Shown here: in pieces, positions 1-9,042 of the stretch
How the letters are laid out: every line of letters starts with the position of its first letter
Position numbering within the stretch: the stretch's first letter is position 1
Assembly: GCA_034007705.1 (NCBI GenBank)
Contig: JAVEQK010000016.1
Location: forward strand, 6,196-70,195
Reading direction: 5' to 3'
DNA from: UBA10518 sp022837185
GTDB taxonomy: Bacteria; Desulfobacterota; Desulfobulbia; Desulfobulbales; Desulfobulbaceae
DNA: 64,000 nucleotides
Notes under the pieces: generated by a model
The model's database searches: none
Told to the model about the DNA's origin: nothing
Seen by the model: the letters and a program-made list of their open reading frames with translations, nothing else
Made by a program: the position numbers and the translations under genes

Positions 1-99
1 AATCAGCACAATGCCGCCGTCGAGCTCGATGATGACGTCGACCGTGGGTACCGGATTTTTACGACCCGGAAGTTTCTTTCCGCATTCAGGACAATGCAC
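1..99 (-). CDS. NUDIX hydrolase, N-terminal part (runs off window)
   Basis: The minus strand from a GTG at 97-99 reads HCPECGKKLPGRKNP and then PTVDVIIELDGGIVLI before leaving the window. A CxxC zinc-ribbon-like start followed by NPVPTVD and a first beta strand of the Nudix fold is typical of ADP-ribose pyrophosphatase/NUDIX hydrolases of Desulfobacterota. The Nudix box itself is outside the window, so the substrate cannot be judged. The GTG is preceded by an AAGG about 10 bases upstream. The frame lies 51 bases beyond the stop of the HAD gene on the same strand, so it is probably the last visible member of the lipoprotein-panE-HAD operon. The start codon is tentative; the family call is fairly firm. 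Confidence 0.65.
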   Translation of the reverse strand, partial: MHCPECGKKLPGRKNPVPTVDVIIELDGGIVLI

Positions 100-150
100 G
101 GAGTACGTTACCTTGCTGGGTTCGTGCCGCCGCCGTTCAGAGCACGGCGG

Positions 151-723
151 TCAGAAGCAGAGGGACCTGATTTCCTCCCAGGTGCTGACGGACGCGAAGG
201 CATGGCGGCCCCGGTTCCAGGGCTGGGAATACACAATGGGCATGATGCCCGCCTCCTCCATCTGAAAGCAGGTTTCGGCCCGGTCATCGACAAAAAATTC
301 GAGACCTTGTTCCCGAACATGCCGAACCTTGTCGTCATGGGCCCCCATTGCCACAATCTTCATGTTGTCCCGCACCAATGGCGGCATGACCGCGTCGATC
401 CAGTCCCTGACCGGTCCGCAATGCGGCCTGGCCGTCACCAGCGTGACCGGTGCGCAGGCCGTCAACTCCTCGAGCACCTTGACCGCTCCGGGCATGGGAC
501 GAAGACCGGCCCCAACGGAATCAAGCAGGATCCTGGCAAACACCGCCTCCACGATTCCTGGGTCCATGTCCAGGCATCGTTCAACCTCGAAATCGGTTAT
601 GTCCTCAAGCCTGATGGAACAGTGCCCGTACTCCTCGCAGGCCAGCCGGATAAACGCCTCGGCCGTGTCGGCGATCACGCCGTCAAAATCAAAGCCCAGC
701 CGGCGGGGATGAATCTTGCTCAT
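151..723 (-). CDS. HAD-superfamily phosphatase, 5'-nucleotidase (NT5C)-like
   Basis: A 190-residue cytoplasmic hydrolase. Motif I is GFDFDGVIADT near residue 10, giving the nucleophile and acid Asp pair. Motif II is VTLVTARPH, with Thr near 97. Motif III/IV is DDKVRHV followed later by FFVDDRAE with two acidic residues. The DFDGVIADT start, the size and the late DD pair resemble the 5'(3')-deoxyribonucleotidase type C group (PF06941) rather than phosphoglycolate phosphatases. GGAGGAG lies a few bases before the ATG. Its first four bases overlap the stop of panE (ATGA), which implies translational coupling. The substrate is not determinable from sequence; a nucleotide monophosphate or other small phosphate ester is likely. 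Confidence 0.75.
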   Translation of the reverse strand: MSKIHPRRLGFDFDGVIADTAEAFIRLACEEYGHCSIRLEDITDFEVERCLDMDPGIVEAVFARILLDSVGAGLRPMPGAVKVLEELTACAPVTLVTARPHCGPVRDWIDAVMPPLVRDNMKIVAMGAHDDKVRHVREQGLEFFVDDRAETCFQMEEAGIMPIVYSQPWNRGRHAFASVSTWEEIRSLCF

Positions 724-1697
724 GTACGCTCCTCCAGTTCCTGCCTGCCCGGATAGCCTGCTTCAATCTCCCTGACCAGCCTGACCAGCTCCCTGTTGAC
801 CGGAGTGGCTATCCCCAGCCGTTCCCCTTCGGCCACGATCGCCCCGTTGATGGCATCTATTTCAGTGCGGCGATGATTTCGGACGTCCTGCAGCATGGAG
901 GAGATATTGTTCCCCGTCGCTTTGCATACCGCCGCCGTATCAGCCACCGGGTCGCCGGCAATGGGGATGTTTGCCGCCCGGGCGACTCTCGCCGCCTCCA
1001 GAACGGCCTTTTCCATGGTATCCCGCAGCGCGGCTGCTTCAAGCAGTGCGCCGTTGGGACAGCGATGGACAGCCGTCAGGGCATTGATGCCGACATTGAT
1101 GAGCAATTTGGTCCAGATATGGGGGAGGGGATCGTCGCTGAGCTCCGTTGCCATTCCGGCCCCATTGAACAGGGCCGCCGTCCGTTCCAGTACCCCGCCG
1201 GCAGGTGGCCGGCGCCGGTCCAACAGGCCCAGGCGGGTCAGCCCCGCCCCGCCGTGCCGGACATGGCCGGGGGCAATCAGCGTCGCGCCCTCCGAGGTAA
1301 CCCCTGCCCCGGCGATACACGGCAGGCCGGCCAGTTTTTCCAGGTGGCCGATGCCGTTCTGCATGGCCATCAGAACCTGATCGGGACCAAGAAAGGGACG
1401 CATCCCGTTCAGCGCCTCATCCAGGGCGGTGGTTTTGACGCACAGAAACAGGATATCCGCCGTCCGGCAAATTGCCGGAGCGGCGGTGACGGACGGAAAA
1501 GCGTGAAACCGCCGGGAACCGTCCTCAAGGATCAGACCGTGACGGGCCAGGTATTGGGCCCGTTCCGGCCGGTAATCGAGCAGATGAAGACGGATGTCAT
1601 TGCCGGCCGCGGAATCCTCCTGCTGCTGCAGGTGGAGGGAAATTCGCGCCGCCAGCAGGGAGCCGAGGGCCCCCGGACCGACAATGACCATGCGCAT
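720..1697 (-). CDS. panE: 2-dehydropantoate 2-reductase (ketopantoate reductase)
   Basis: NADPH-dependent reduction of ketopantoate to pantoate in pantothenate/CoA synthesis, cytoplasmic. The 325-residue protein begins MRMVIVGPGALGS, the GxGxxG Rossmann loop of the ApbA/PanE family. FLCVKTTALDEAL and AMQNGIG are the usual family blocks near the cofactor pocket. HIWTKLLINVGINALTA carries the conserved catalytic Lys and starts the C-terminal helical domain. Length is slightly above the usual 300. It sits 12 bases after the lipoprotein gene and overlaps the HAD gene by four bases, so the three genes form one minus-strand transcription unit. Some PanE homologues reduce other 2-keto acids, so pantoate synthesis is probable, not proven. 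Confidence 0.85.
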   Translation of the reverse strand: MRMVIVGPGALGSLLAARISLHLQQQEDSAAGNDIRLHLLDYRPERAQYLARHGLILEDGSRRFHAFPSVTAAPAICRTADILFLCVKTTALDEALNGMRPFLGPDQVLMAMQNGIGHLEKLAGLPCIAGAGVTSEGATLIAPGHVRHGGAGLTRLGLLDRRRPPAGGVLERTAALFNGAGMATELSDDPLPHIWTKLLINVGINALTAVHRCPNGALLEAAALRDTMEKAVLEAARVARAANIPIAGDPVADTAAVCKATGNNISSMLQDVRNHRRTEIDAINGAIVAEGERLGIATPVNRELVRLVREIEAGYPGRQELEERT

Positions 1698-1709
1698 GAC
1701 AACCCCGGT

Positions 1710-2564
1710 TCATTTGAATTCGGCGTCTTCTATAATCACGTCGTAGCGGTAGCCGGCGCCGAAATCGCGATTGGCGTGCAGGGTGCCTTCAACCACAACC
1801 ACCTCATCCTTCTGGGGTTCGGCCATGGTCGTCACCACGAGGTCATGGGTATTGTTGAGCGGATCCCCGGTCCCGTCCTGAATATGGACCCAGTTTTTGC
1901 CCATGATCATCGACGACACCTTCATGACTTTGCCGCGCACCACGACTTTCTGATTATTGAGTTCGTCCTTCTTCTCGTGCAGCTCGCTGACGGTGAAGGC
2001 GTTCTCGCCCTCGGCCTTTTCCACCTGAACATCGGTTGAGGGGACGATTGCCGCCATGCTGCCGCCGGATGAGGCCATATCGGCCGGCGGTGCACTGGTC
2101 CCTGCAGTCTCCATCCTCAGGGCCTCGGAAAAGCTGTCGGCGGAGCCCTCGGCGGGTGCCATGCCCTGGGGATCGGCGGAGGTTTCCCCGGTCGAGAAGA
2201 TAACGCTGTCAAACGTTCTTCCCAGGGTCTTGGACTCGAGGTCTTTCATTTCCATCCCGCCCGCGAAGGAAACCTCTTTCCCCACTTCCAGATCGGTTTC
2301 AGGAACCGCGACCCACTGGCTTCCCCCGCCGGTATCCACGTTGACATAGGTATAGCCGGCGGCATCGATTGTTTCCAGGACCTTGCCCTGGACAGCAACT
2401 CTCTCCTCCGCTGCCTGCTGCATCTGAACCGGCGCCGATTCGACGGTCAACGGTGGCTGCTCGGGGGCGGGGGCGGATGCCTGTTCATTGCCGGACTTGC
2501 ATCCGGCTCCGCCGAGAAGCAGCAACAGGGCGGCGGCAAGAATTACTGGTCGAAAAGTGGTCAT
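1710..2564 (-). CDS. Lipoprotein with two OB-fold-like domains
   Basis: 284 residues. The N-terminus has a hydrophobic signal ending in the lipobox LGGAGC (Cys 22), so the mature protein should be a periplasm-facing lipoprotein. A low-complexity Ala/Pro/Glu stretch follows. Then come two similar modules: residues about 55-125 (VQGKVLETIDAAGYTYVNVD) and about 195-284 (VVVRGKVMKVSSMIMGKNWV, then HIQDGTGD). The GKVxxV...WVxIQDGTG pattern is the bacterial OB-fold type seen in NrfJ-like and other periplasmic DNA/OB-fold proteins. Nothing visible indicates catalysis. GGAGAAAGACC precedes the ATG. It is the first gene of the operon leading into panE; the functional link is unclear. Confidence 0.65.
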   Translation of the reverse strand: MTTFRPVILAAALLLLLGGAGCKSGNEQASAPAPEQPPLTVESAPVQMQQAAEERVAVQGKVLETIDAAGYTYVNVDTGGGSQWVAVPETDLEVGKEVSFAGGMEMKDLESKTLGRTFDSVIFSTGETSADPQGMAPAEGSADSFSEALRMETAGTSAPPADMASSGGSMAAIVPSTDVQVEKAEGENAFTVSELHEKKDELNNQKVVVRGKVMKVSSMIMGKNWVHIQDGTGDPLNNTHDLVVTTMAEPQKDEVVVVEGTLHANRDFGAGYRYDVIIEDAEFK

Positions 2565-2707
2565 GGTCTTTCTCCATTATGAAAAAGTTAAGGATTTGCC
2601 GGAATATCGATACTACTTATAAGAAGAAGTCATCTCCGTGTCAACAACGGACAGTTTGCTCCCCGGTTGGACGCGGTCCGGGCTTCCTGGCGGAAAAACG
2701 CCGAGTG

Positions 2708-4810
2708 TTACCTGGACTGCAGGACGACGCAGGCCATCGGCTCCACAATTACCTTCGAGCCCGGGGCGACGGCCGGCGCCTTCTCCGCCCGGATGAAATC
2801 CCTCGGCGGTTTGAGGGCGGTGTGAATGATCCTTTTCCATGTTCTCCGCCGATGGGGTCCCGGAGGCGGGGGAACGACGAACTGGGCCCTGTCCTCGCGG
2901 CTGCCGTTCAGCATGACGAAAAAATCATCGTCTTCCTCCGGATGCACGGAGCCGTTCAGGATAAAGGCCAGGGTCCTGCAGTTCTCGGACCAGTCCTGGG
3001 TCCCCGGTTCCAGGCTTTGCCAGATGATCTCGTGGCTGTCGGGCGGATCGGTGTCCGGATGCCGGGGGGGGAAAAAATCATGGCGCCTGAACACCGGATG
3101 ACGGCGGCGCAGCCATATCAGGTTTTTAAAAAAGGTGAACTGGTGCCTGTTTTTTTTCAGCAGATGCCAGTCGAGCCAGCTGATTTCATTATCCTGGCAC
3201 CAGGCATTGTTGTTACCTTTCTGGCTGCGGCCGAACTCATCTCCGGCCACCAGCATCGGCACCCCCTGGGACAGAAACAGGATGACCGCCATGGTCCGGA
3301 GACGCCGGGAGCGCAGGGCATTTATCTTCGGGTCGTCGGTCTCGCCCTCCACCCCGCTGTTCCAGCTTATGTTGTGATTCTCCCCGTCCCGGTTGTCCTC
3401 GCCGTTCATGAGGTTGTGCTTTTCGTTGTAGCTGACGAGATCATAGAGGGTGAATCCGTCATGACTGGTGATGAAGTTGATCGAATTCCAGGGCCGGCGG
3501 CCGTTGTTTCTGTACAGGTCGGAGCTGCCGGAAACTCTGGTGGCCAGAGGCGCAACCATTTTCGGATAACCGCAGAGAAAGGCCCGGACATCATCCCTGA
3601 ACCGGGCGTTCCATTCCGCCCAGCGGTGATGGGTGGAAAAACTGCCGACCTGATAGAGGCCCGCCGCGTCCCAGGCCTCGGCAATGATTTTCGCATCGGC
3701 CAGCAGCGGATCCTCGGCGATCTGCTCGACGACCGGCGGATTGGCGAGAACCCTGCCCTGCTGATCACGTCCGAGAATGGAGGCGAGATCGAACCGGAAG
3801 CCGTCGACGTGCATTTCCGCCACCCACCAGCGCAACACGTTCATGATCAGGTTGCGGACGATGGGATGGTTGCAGTTGAAGGTGTTGCCGCAGCCGGAAA
3901 AATTGAGATAATCACGGGTTTCCGGATCGAGCAGGTAGTAAATCGTGTTGTCGATGCCCTTGAAACTGGTTACCGGGCCGTCCATGCCCCCCTCGGCCGT
4001 ATGGTTGAACACCATGTCGAGGATGACCTCGATCCCGGCGCGATGCAGGGCCTTGACCATGTCCCGGAATTCTTTGAGCTGGCTGCCCCGGGTGGAGCAA
4101 TACCCTGACTTGGGCGCGTAAAAGGAAAGCGGGCTGTAGCCCCAGTAATTTTTCAGCTTTTCCCCGGTGAAGGGGTTGTGAAAAAGGGTTTCGTTTTCAT
4201 TGAATTCCGTAATCGGCATCAATTCCACCGCGGTTATGCCGATCTCCCGGAGGTAAGGAATTTTTTCAACGATACCGGCAAACGTTCCCGGATGCCGGGC
4301 GCCCGCCGACGGATGGATGGTGAAGCCCCGGACATGCATTTCATAAATCACCGAGTCCTTCAGAGGGGTCTTCAACGGCCGGTCACCCTCCCAGTCATAC
4401 CCCTCATGCGACACCAGGCAGCAGGGTATCCTGCCCAGGCAGTCCCTCTCCTCTCCCCAGAGGGACGGCCGCAAGGCCTTGGCAGAGGGATCGATGATGA
4501 TGCGCCCCTCATCGAAATTATGCCCGCTCCCCCCGGGATCGTACGGCCCGCCGAGCCGGTAGCCGTAATAGAAAGTCTTCGGCAGGCCCCGGACCAGTAT
4601 ATGCCAGATGTCCCCGGTCTTGTTGACCGAGGGGTCGAGGGGCAGTTCAATCAGCGAGCCCTCGGCTTCCTTGCCGGTCGAAACCGGATCAATGACCAGG
4701 GTCACCGTTTCGGCATGTCGAGAAAACAGGGCGAAATTGACTCCGCCGGTGAGGACGAGCGCTCCCTTTGGCCGGGGCAAACCGATTTCCGTCTGCAGGG
4801 TATCTTTCAT
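2708..4810 (-). CDS. glgX: Glycogen debranching enzyme / isoamylase, GH13 (GlgX type), copy 1
   Basis: A 700-residue cytoplasmic enzyme hydrolysing alpha-1,6 branch points of glycogen or limit dextrins. An N-terminal CBM48-like domain (VNFALFSRHAETVTLVID) precedes the GH13 barrel. The four conserved regions are present: VLDMVFNHTAEG (about residue 264), DGFRFDLAS with the nucleophile Asp (about 337), IAEAWD with the acid/base Glu (about 372), and TSHDGFTLYD (about 450). QGVPMLVAGDEFGRSQKGNN is also typical. I chose the ATG at 4808-4810 (MKDTLQTEIGLP), which has CAGGTC just upstream. The frame stays open to an ATG at 4885, but that stretch is AT-rich, low complexity and lacks the domain start. 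A second GlgX begins at 61899. Confidence 0.9.
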   Translation of the reverse strand: MKDTLQTEIGLPRPKGALVLTGGVNFALFSRHAETVTLVIDPVSTGKEAEGSLIELPLDPSVNKTGDIWHILVRGLPKTFYYGYRLGGPYDPGGSGHNFDEGRIIIDPSAKALRPSLWGEERDCLGRIPCCLVSHEGYDWEGDRPLKTPLKDSVIYEMHVRGFTIHPSAGARHPGTFAGIVEKIPYLREIGITAVELMPITEFNENETLFHNPFTGEKLKNYWGYSPLSFYAPKSGYCSTRGSQLKEFRDMVKALHRAGIEVILDMVFNHTAEGGMDGPVTSFKGIDNTIYYLLDPETRDYLNFSGCGNTFNCNHPIVRNLIMNVLRWWVAEMHVDGFRFDLASILGRDQQGRVLANPPVVEQIAEDPLLADAKIIAEAWDAAGLYQVGSFSTHHRWAEWNARFRDDVRAFLCGYPKMVAPLATRVSGSSDLYRNNGRRPWNSINFITSHDGFTLYDLVSYNEKHNLMNGEDNRDGENHNISWNSGVEGETDDPKINALRSRRLRTMAVILFLSQGVPMLVAGDEFGRSQKGNNNAWCQDNEISWLDWHLLKKNRHQFTFFKNLIWLRRRHPVFRRHDFFPPRHPDTDPPDSHEIIWQSLEPGTQDWSENCRTLAFILNGSVHPEEDDDFFVMLNGSREDRAQFVVPPPPGPHRRRTWKRIIHTALKPPRDFIRAEKAPAVAPGSKVIVEPMACVVLQSR

Positions 4811-4900
4811 ATTGACCTGATAATAATTATTATTTATATTTACTCCATGGTGTATTGTACCCTTTTTTTTCAATTCCCAAAACACTGACGGAGGTGACGA

Positions 4901-5842
4901 ATGTTTCTGTCCAAAAAACTGGAGCTTGGCACCACATTAACCATCGACTGGGAGATGACGCCTGATTATACCTTCGGCACCTTTGAAAGCTGGGGCGGCA
5001 GGGAACGGTTCCGCAGCAGCGCGGAGAGGATATACTATTTCTTCATCGACGACTGGGGTGACAATCCCAGGCTGTGCCTCATGGAAAGGGGCATCAAGCA
5101 TGCCCGGGTGATGGCCGAGATTCTGGCCCCCCGGGACATGATCCGCCGGTGCGTGGCCGGGCACGGCAAAACTTCCCTGTTCGAACGGAGCTTCGCCATC
5201 GACGAACCCTTGAAAAAATGGCTCATTGCCCATGTCATCGACGGCCGGGACGATTCCCTCATCATCCCGCTGGAACCGGAAAAGCCGGCCCCCCTGGCAG
5301 AAACGGATTTACCCGGCCGGAACGCCCCGGTTCCGGAACTGACCAGGGTATGCCTGCCCGGTGAACCGGAAGAAATGAGCGAAGCGGACGTGGCCGGGCT
5401 TGCCGTCCGGTTCAACCTCTATGACAGTGAGCGCAATCCGACGGGCACTTTTGCCAATTACCTGGTGGACAACGGCGACAATGCAACCGTCAGCGACCTG
5501 GTGACCGGGCTCATGTGGCAGAGGGAGGGCGTGGACATCATGAGCAGCCGCATGCTGCTCAGGGAAATCGACCGGCTGAACCGGAACGGCTATGCCGGCT
5601 ATTCGGACTGGCGGCTGCCGACCATGCCCGAGGCGCTCTCCCTCATAGGCGCTGAAAAAAACAGCCACGGCCAGCATATCCATGACTGCTTTTCGCCGCA
5701 TCAGCCCTTTATTTTCACCGCCGCCACCCGCCGGCCCGGCGGCTGCTGGTTTGTCGACTACAAGCAGGGAAAGGCGTTCTGGTCATCGGGGACCATTCCC
5801 GGCGGCTTCGGGCGGCTCTGCAGGTCGGAGCGGACAGCGTAA
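4901..5842 (+). CDS. DUF1566 (Lcl C-terminal-like) domain protein
   Basis: 313 residues with no signal peptide. A strong GGAGGTGA precedes the ATG. Residues 1-110 are unrecognised but contain FFIDDWGDNPRLCLMERGIK and a basic helix. A Pro-rich linker follows. The C-terminal third (from about residue 185) is a DUF1566 module: VSDLVTGLMWQREG, then a helical segment, YSDWRLPTMPEALSLI, and a Gly/Trp-rich end (GGCWFVDYKQGKAFW). DUF1566 modules occur in secreted and cytoplasmic proteins of delta-proteobacteria, with no established reaction. It is transcribed divergently from glgX with a short AT-rich gap between them, and is followed by a bidirectional terminator. Function unknown. Confidence 0.6.
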   Translation: MFLSKKLELGTTLTIDWEMTPDYTFGTFESWGGRERFRSSAERIYYFFIDDWGDNPRLCLMERGIKHARVMAEILAPRDMIRRCVAGHGKTSLFERSFAIDEPLKKWLIAHVIDGRDDSLIIPLEPEKPAPLAETDLPGRNAPVPELTRVCLPGEPEEMSEADVAGLAVRFNLYDSERNPTGTFANYLVDNGDNATVSDLVTGLMWQREGVDIMSSRMLLREIDRLNRNGYAGYSDWRLPTMPEALSLIGAEKNSHGQHIHDCFSPHQPFIFTAATRRPGGCWFVDYKQGKAFWSSGTIPGGFGRLCRSERTA

Positions 5843-5856
5843 CGCCCACGAAAACG

Positions 5857-5896
5857 GAAAGCCCGCGTCACCGGCCGCAGGGTGACGCGGGCTTTC
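5857..5896. terminator. Bidirectional intrinsic terminator
   Basis: Perfect 16-bp stem: GAAAGCCCGCGTCACC at 5857-5872 and its complement at 5881-5896, with an 8-base loop. It lies between convergent genes (DUF1566 gene ending at 5842, carboxypeptidase ending at 5914). Short T-rich or A-rich tracts on both sides suit termination in both directions. Confidence 0.85.
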
Positions 5897-5913
5897 TCTT
5901 CCGCCCGGCGCTC

Positions 5914-6906
5914 TTATTCGGCCAGGGCGACTTTGTTTCCTTGCAGCCCCATGGCGGCCGTCTTCACCCGTTTCTGCTTCGCAAACCCGTAATCAACAAG
6001 ATTTTCGACGTCGCTCCACATGCTTTCACTGCCCATGAGCGCCACCACTATGGTGCCGACGCCTTCCCGGGTAAACTGACCGACATAGGTCTGCCTGGCC
6101 GCACTGGTATAACCCGTCTTGCCGCCTTCGGCGCCCTCCACCCGCCAGAGGGCCTTGTTGTGGTTATGCAGTTCCTTGCCGTAGGACGTCCGGGTCTTGA
6201 CCCTGTGCATGCGTGAGGCAAACTGTTCGTCCTGCATGGCATGACGGAAAATCAGCGCAAGGTCCCTGGCCGTTGACTGCTGCCCCTTGGCCGTCAAGCC
6301 GGTGGCGGTCCGGCAGACCGTGTTTTTCGCCCCCCACAGACTGGCGCGCAGGGTCATCATCTCGGCAAAATCCTGTTCGCTGCCGGCAATTCGTTCGGCC
6401 AGGGCAACGCTGGCATCGTTTGCCGAGGCAAGGAGGACGGCGTTGATCAAATCATTGGCCCGGTACGATTTGTTCGGGTCAAGGTAGACTTTTGACCGGG
6501 GCATGTCGGAGGCCCGCCTGCTGACTGGGACCCATTCCAGTTCATCGAGGGACTTCAGGGCGATCATGCCGGTCAGCACCTTGATGGTCGAAGCCGGCTG
6601 CCGGGGAGTATCCGCGTCCTTGGCAAACAGCGTCTCACCGGTTTCCGCGTCGATGACAATGGCGCTTCTGGAGGAAATTTTCCTGAGCGACGGATCCCCG
6701 GCGGCGGGAGAGGCAGCTGCCCTGCCTTGGGAAGCGGACTTTTCCGCCCGCGCAGTCTGAAGACCGCCGCTCCCGGCCGTAGCGCCGATGCGCTGTTTGG
6801 CCCCTTTATCCAGCACGGGCACCTGGCCCGAATAGAGCCGGGGAGCATCAAGAACGGCCAGGGACAGCAGGAAGGATACCAGACAGAGGAAAACGCTTTT
6901 TTTCAT
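5914..6906 (-). CDS. D-alanyl-D-alanine carboxypeptidase, S11 family (PBP5/6-like)
   Basis: A periplasmic penicillin-binding protein that trims the terminal D-Ala from peptidoglycan stem peptides. The 330-residue protein has an N-terminal signal segment (MKKSVFLCLVSFLLSLAVLD), then a low-complexity linker to about residue 75. The three serine-acyl-enzyme motifs follow: S106-T-I-K109 in PASTIKVLTG, S161-A-N163 in LASANDAS, and K263-T-G265 in GGKTGYTSAAR. It stops soon after the transpeptidase fold and lacks the PBP5 C-terminal beta domain and amphipathic anchor. It is therefore closer to the short PbpG/PBP7 or small DacA-like group. A TTGACA-N17-TACAAA promoter lies upstream at 6957-6985. Confidence 0.88.
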   Translation of the reverse strand: MKKSVFLCLVSFLLSLAVLDAPRLYSGQVPVLDKGAKQRIGATAGSGGLQTARAEKSASQGRAAASPAAGDPSLRKISSRSAIVIDAETGETLFAKDADTPRQPASTIKVLTGMIALKSLDELEWVPVSRRASDMPRSKVYLDPNKSYRANDLINAVLLASANDASVALAERIAGSEQDFAEMMTLRASLWGAKNTVCRTATGLTAKGQQSTARDLALIFRHAMQDEQFASRMHRVKTRTSYGKELHNHNKALWRVEGAEGGKTGYTSAARQTYVGQFTREGVGTIVVALMGSESMWSDVENLVDYGFAKQKRVKTAAMGLQGNKVALAE

Positions 6907-6956
6907 TTTTGAGCCGACTTTTCAGGACATATTACATAGTTAAAGGGTACAATATA

Positions 6957-6985
6957 TTTGTATCTGCCTGATCCGGGCCTGTCAA
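6957..6985 (-). promoter_or_regulatory. Sigma-70-type promoter of the carboxypeptidase gene
   Basis: Read on the minus strand: TTGACA (plus 6980-6985), 17-base spacer, TACAAA (plus 6957-6962). The start codon is about 50 bases downstream at 6906, a normal leader length. Confidence 0.6.
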
Positions 6986-7031
6986 GCCCATTCACTCATT
7001 TTTTTCCTGTATTTTCCCGCATTTTTCTCCA

Positions 7032-7061
7032 TTGACAGGGGAATTGTTTTAAGTGTACCCT
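7032..7061 (+). promoter_or_regulatory. Possible promoter of the acyl-CoA synthetase gene
   Basis: A perfect TTGACA (7032-7037) is followed after 18 bases by TACCCT (7056-7061), only a half-match to a -10 box. It is plausible because the gene starts at 7140 and nothing else lies between. Confidence 0.35.
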
Positions 7062-7076
7062 GAACGGAACGGAAAA

Positions 7077-7116
7077 ACGCCCCGCAATGCGCAATGACGC
7101 CCCGCAATGCGCAATG
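7077..7116 (+). repeat. Two tandem 20-bp direct repeats in the leader
   Basis: ACGCCCCGCAATGCGCAATG occurs twice head-to-tail (7077-7096, 7097-7116), 23 bases before the start codon of the acyl-CoA synthetase gene. The unit contains GCAATGCGCAATG, itself an internal near-repeat. It may be a slippage product or a regulatory binding site in the 5' leader. Confidence 0.9.
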
Positions 7117-7139
7117 GAAGACGCCACACGAGGTAGACT

Positions 7140-8924
7140 ATGGATACGAAAGGTCCGCCGCCTGAGAATACACCCTCCCCGACAGACCCGCAAACGTCGG
7201 AAGGCGGAACCGCGGCAGAATCCGCCAACCTCCCTGCCGTACAGGAGCAGTTCGCCACCCTGAATCAGCTCATTGACCACAGCGTCCGGCGCTACGGCAG
7301 CCTGCCCGCCATCGGCATGGCCCTGGAAGAGCCGCTGACCTACCAGCAGTTTCATCATCGAATCATCTGCCTTGCCCGATATCTGCAGACAGCCGGGATC
7401 ATCAAGGGAGACCGGGTCGCCCTGCTCGCTGAAAATTCCCACAACTGGGCGACCGCCTACCTGGCCGTTGTCCGGCTCGGCGCCATAGCGGTCCCCATCC
7501 TTCCCGACCTGCCCGACGATGATGTCCGGCACATCCTGACCGAGATGAATTGCGGCTTTATCTTCGTTTCACAGCGGCAGATAGAAAAAATATATGAACT
7601 GAAAAAACAACTGCACAAAATCATCACCCTCGACGATTACTACGAGGAAAACGGCGTCGTCACCGTCGAACCGTTTTCCAGGTGCATGCTCACTGCCGAA
7701 GAACAGTGCGAAACCCTTAAACCGCCCCCTTTTGCCGATGTGGACGGGGAGGACCTGGCCGCCATCCTCTATACCTCCGGCACCTCCGGTTTCTCCAAGG
7801 CGGTCATGCTCAGCCACGCAAACCTCTGTGCCAACGCCCTTTCCGCCGGGAGGCTCATTGAGCTCAAACCGGGCAGTACGTTCCTGTCCGTCCTCCCCAT
7901 TTCCCATACCTATGAATTCACCGTGGGTTTCCTTCTCCCCCTGATCAAGGGCTGCCGCATCGTCTATGCCGGGAAAACCCCGACCCCCGCCGTCCTGCAG
8001 AAAATCTGCGCCGAGGAACGGCCCAACGCCATGCTGGTCGTTCCCCTGATCATGGAAAAAATTTACAAAAAACGGGTGCTGCCGGCCATCGAGAAAAGCA
8101 GACTGCTCAGCTATATCTGCCGGTACAGGATCGGCCGCAAGCTGGTATACAGAAAAATCGGCCGGAAACTGCTCGATTTCTTCGGCGGCAATCTGGTCGT
8201 CATGGGCATCGGCGGGGCCGCTCTCAATCCCGATGTCGAGTTGTTTCTGCGTGACGCCGGTTTCCCCTACCTGGTCGGCTACGGCCTGACGGAAACCTCA
8301 CCCCTGCTTTCCGGAGGACCGCGGGGCGACGCAACCATCGTTCCCGGCTCCGCCGGCAAACCGGTGCCCAGCGTTGAAATCCGCATTGCCGACGCCGATT
8401 CTGAATCGGGAATCGGTGAAATTCAGGCCCGCGGCCCCAATGTCATGCGGGGGTATTGGAACGATGTCGAAGCAACCAGGGAGGCGATGACCGATGACGG
8501 CTGGTTCCGAACCGGCGACATGGGCAGGCTGGACGGGCACGGCAACCTCCACGTGGTCGGGAGATCAAAATCGGTTATCGTCCTGTCCGGGGGCGAAAAT
8601 ATTTATCCCGAGGCCATCGAGCACAAGCTCAACTCCTACCCCTTTGTCGTCGAGTCGCTGGTCATCGAAAACAACGGCAAGCTGGAGGCCTGGATCTATC
8701 CGGATTATGAGTTCATTGACGCGGAAACGGTGGGACAGAGCAGGCAGCAGCGTCACCAGTACATTGTCAGCCAACTGGAACGGATGCGCACCGAGGTCAA
8801 TGCCCAGCTGCATCATGCCTCCAGGCTGTCCAGGGTGATAGAACGACGGGAGCCGTTCACCAAGACGGCAACCCACAAAATCAAACGCTATCTGTACTCC
8901 GACAGGCACATGGCCGCCGAATAA
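7140..8924 (+). CDS. AMP-forming acyl-CoA synthetase (long-chain fatty acid-CoA ligase family)
   Basis: 594 residues of the ANL adenylating superfamily, activating a carboxylic acid through an acyl-AMP to its CoA thioester. Visible motifs are AAILYTSGTSGFSKAVML (A3 phosphate loop, about residue 205), GYGLTETSP (A5), GWFRTGDMG (A7), GRSKSVIVLSGGENIYP (A8 hinge), and a C-terminal TKTATHKIKRYLY with the catalytic Lys region (A10). The unusual N-terminal 35 residues are Pro/Thr rich. The chain-length preference cannot be read; it resembles the FadD15/long-chain group of delta-proteobacteria. It stands alone between divergent and convergent neighbours. GAGGTAG precedes the ATG. Confidence 0.8.
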   Translation: MDTKGPPPENTPSPTDPQTSEGGTAAESANLPAVQEQFATLNQLIDHSVRRYGSLPAIGMALEEPLTYQQFHHRIICLARYLQTAGIIKGDRVALLAENSHNWATAYLAVVRLGAIAVPILPDLPDDDVRHILTEMNCGFIFVSQRQIEKIYELKKQLHKIITLDDYYEENGVVTVEPFSRCMLTAEEQCETLKPPPFADVDGEDLAAILYTSGTSGFSKAVMLSHANLCANALSAGRLIELKPGSTFLSVLPISHTYEFTVGFLLPLIKGCRIVYAGKTPTPAVLQKICAEERPNAMLVVPLIMEKIYKKRVLPAIEKSRLLSYICRYRIGRKLVYRKIGRKLLDFFGGNLVVMGIGGAALNPDVELFLRDAGFPYLVGYGLTETSPLLSGGPRGDATIVPGSAGKPVPSVEIRIADADSESGIGEIQARGPNVMRGYWNDVEATREAMTDDGWFRTGDMGRLDGHGNLHVVGRSKSVIVLSGGENIYPEAIEHKLNSYPFVVESLVIENNGKLEAWIYPDYEFIDAETVGQSRQQRHQYIVSQLERMRTEVNAQLHHASRLSRVIERREPFTKTATHKIKRYLYSDRHMAAE

Positions 8925-9042
8925 CAGTTATCCCCATCCGGGAGTCGGCGGTGCATCATTGCCCTTTCGGGCGGCGCAGGGGCTCCCCCTGCCCGATTTG
9001 ACGACGGGGGCTGGCAGCCGCCATGACGAACCGGGTCCGCAG

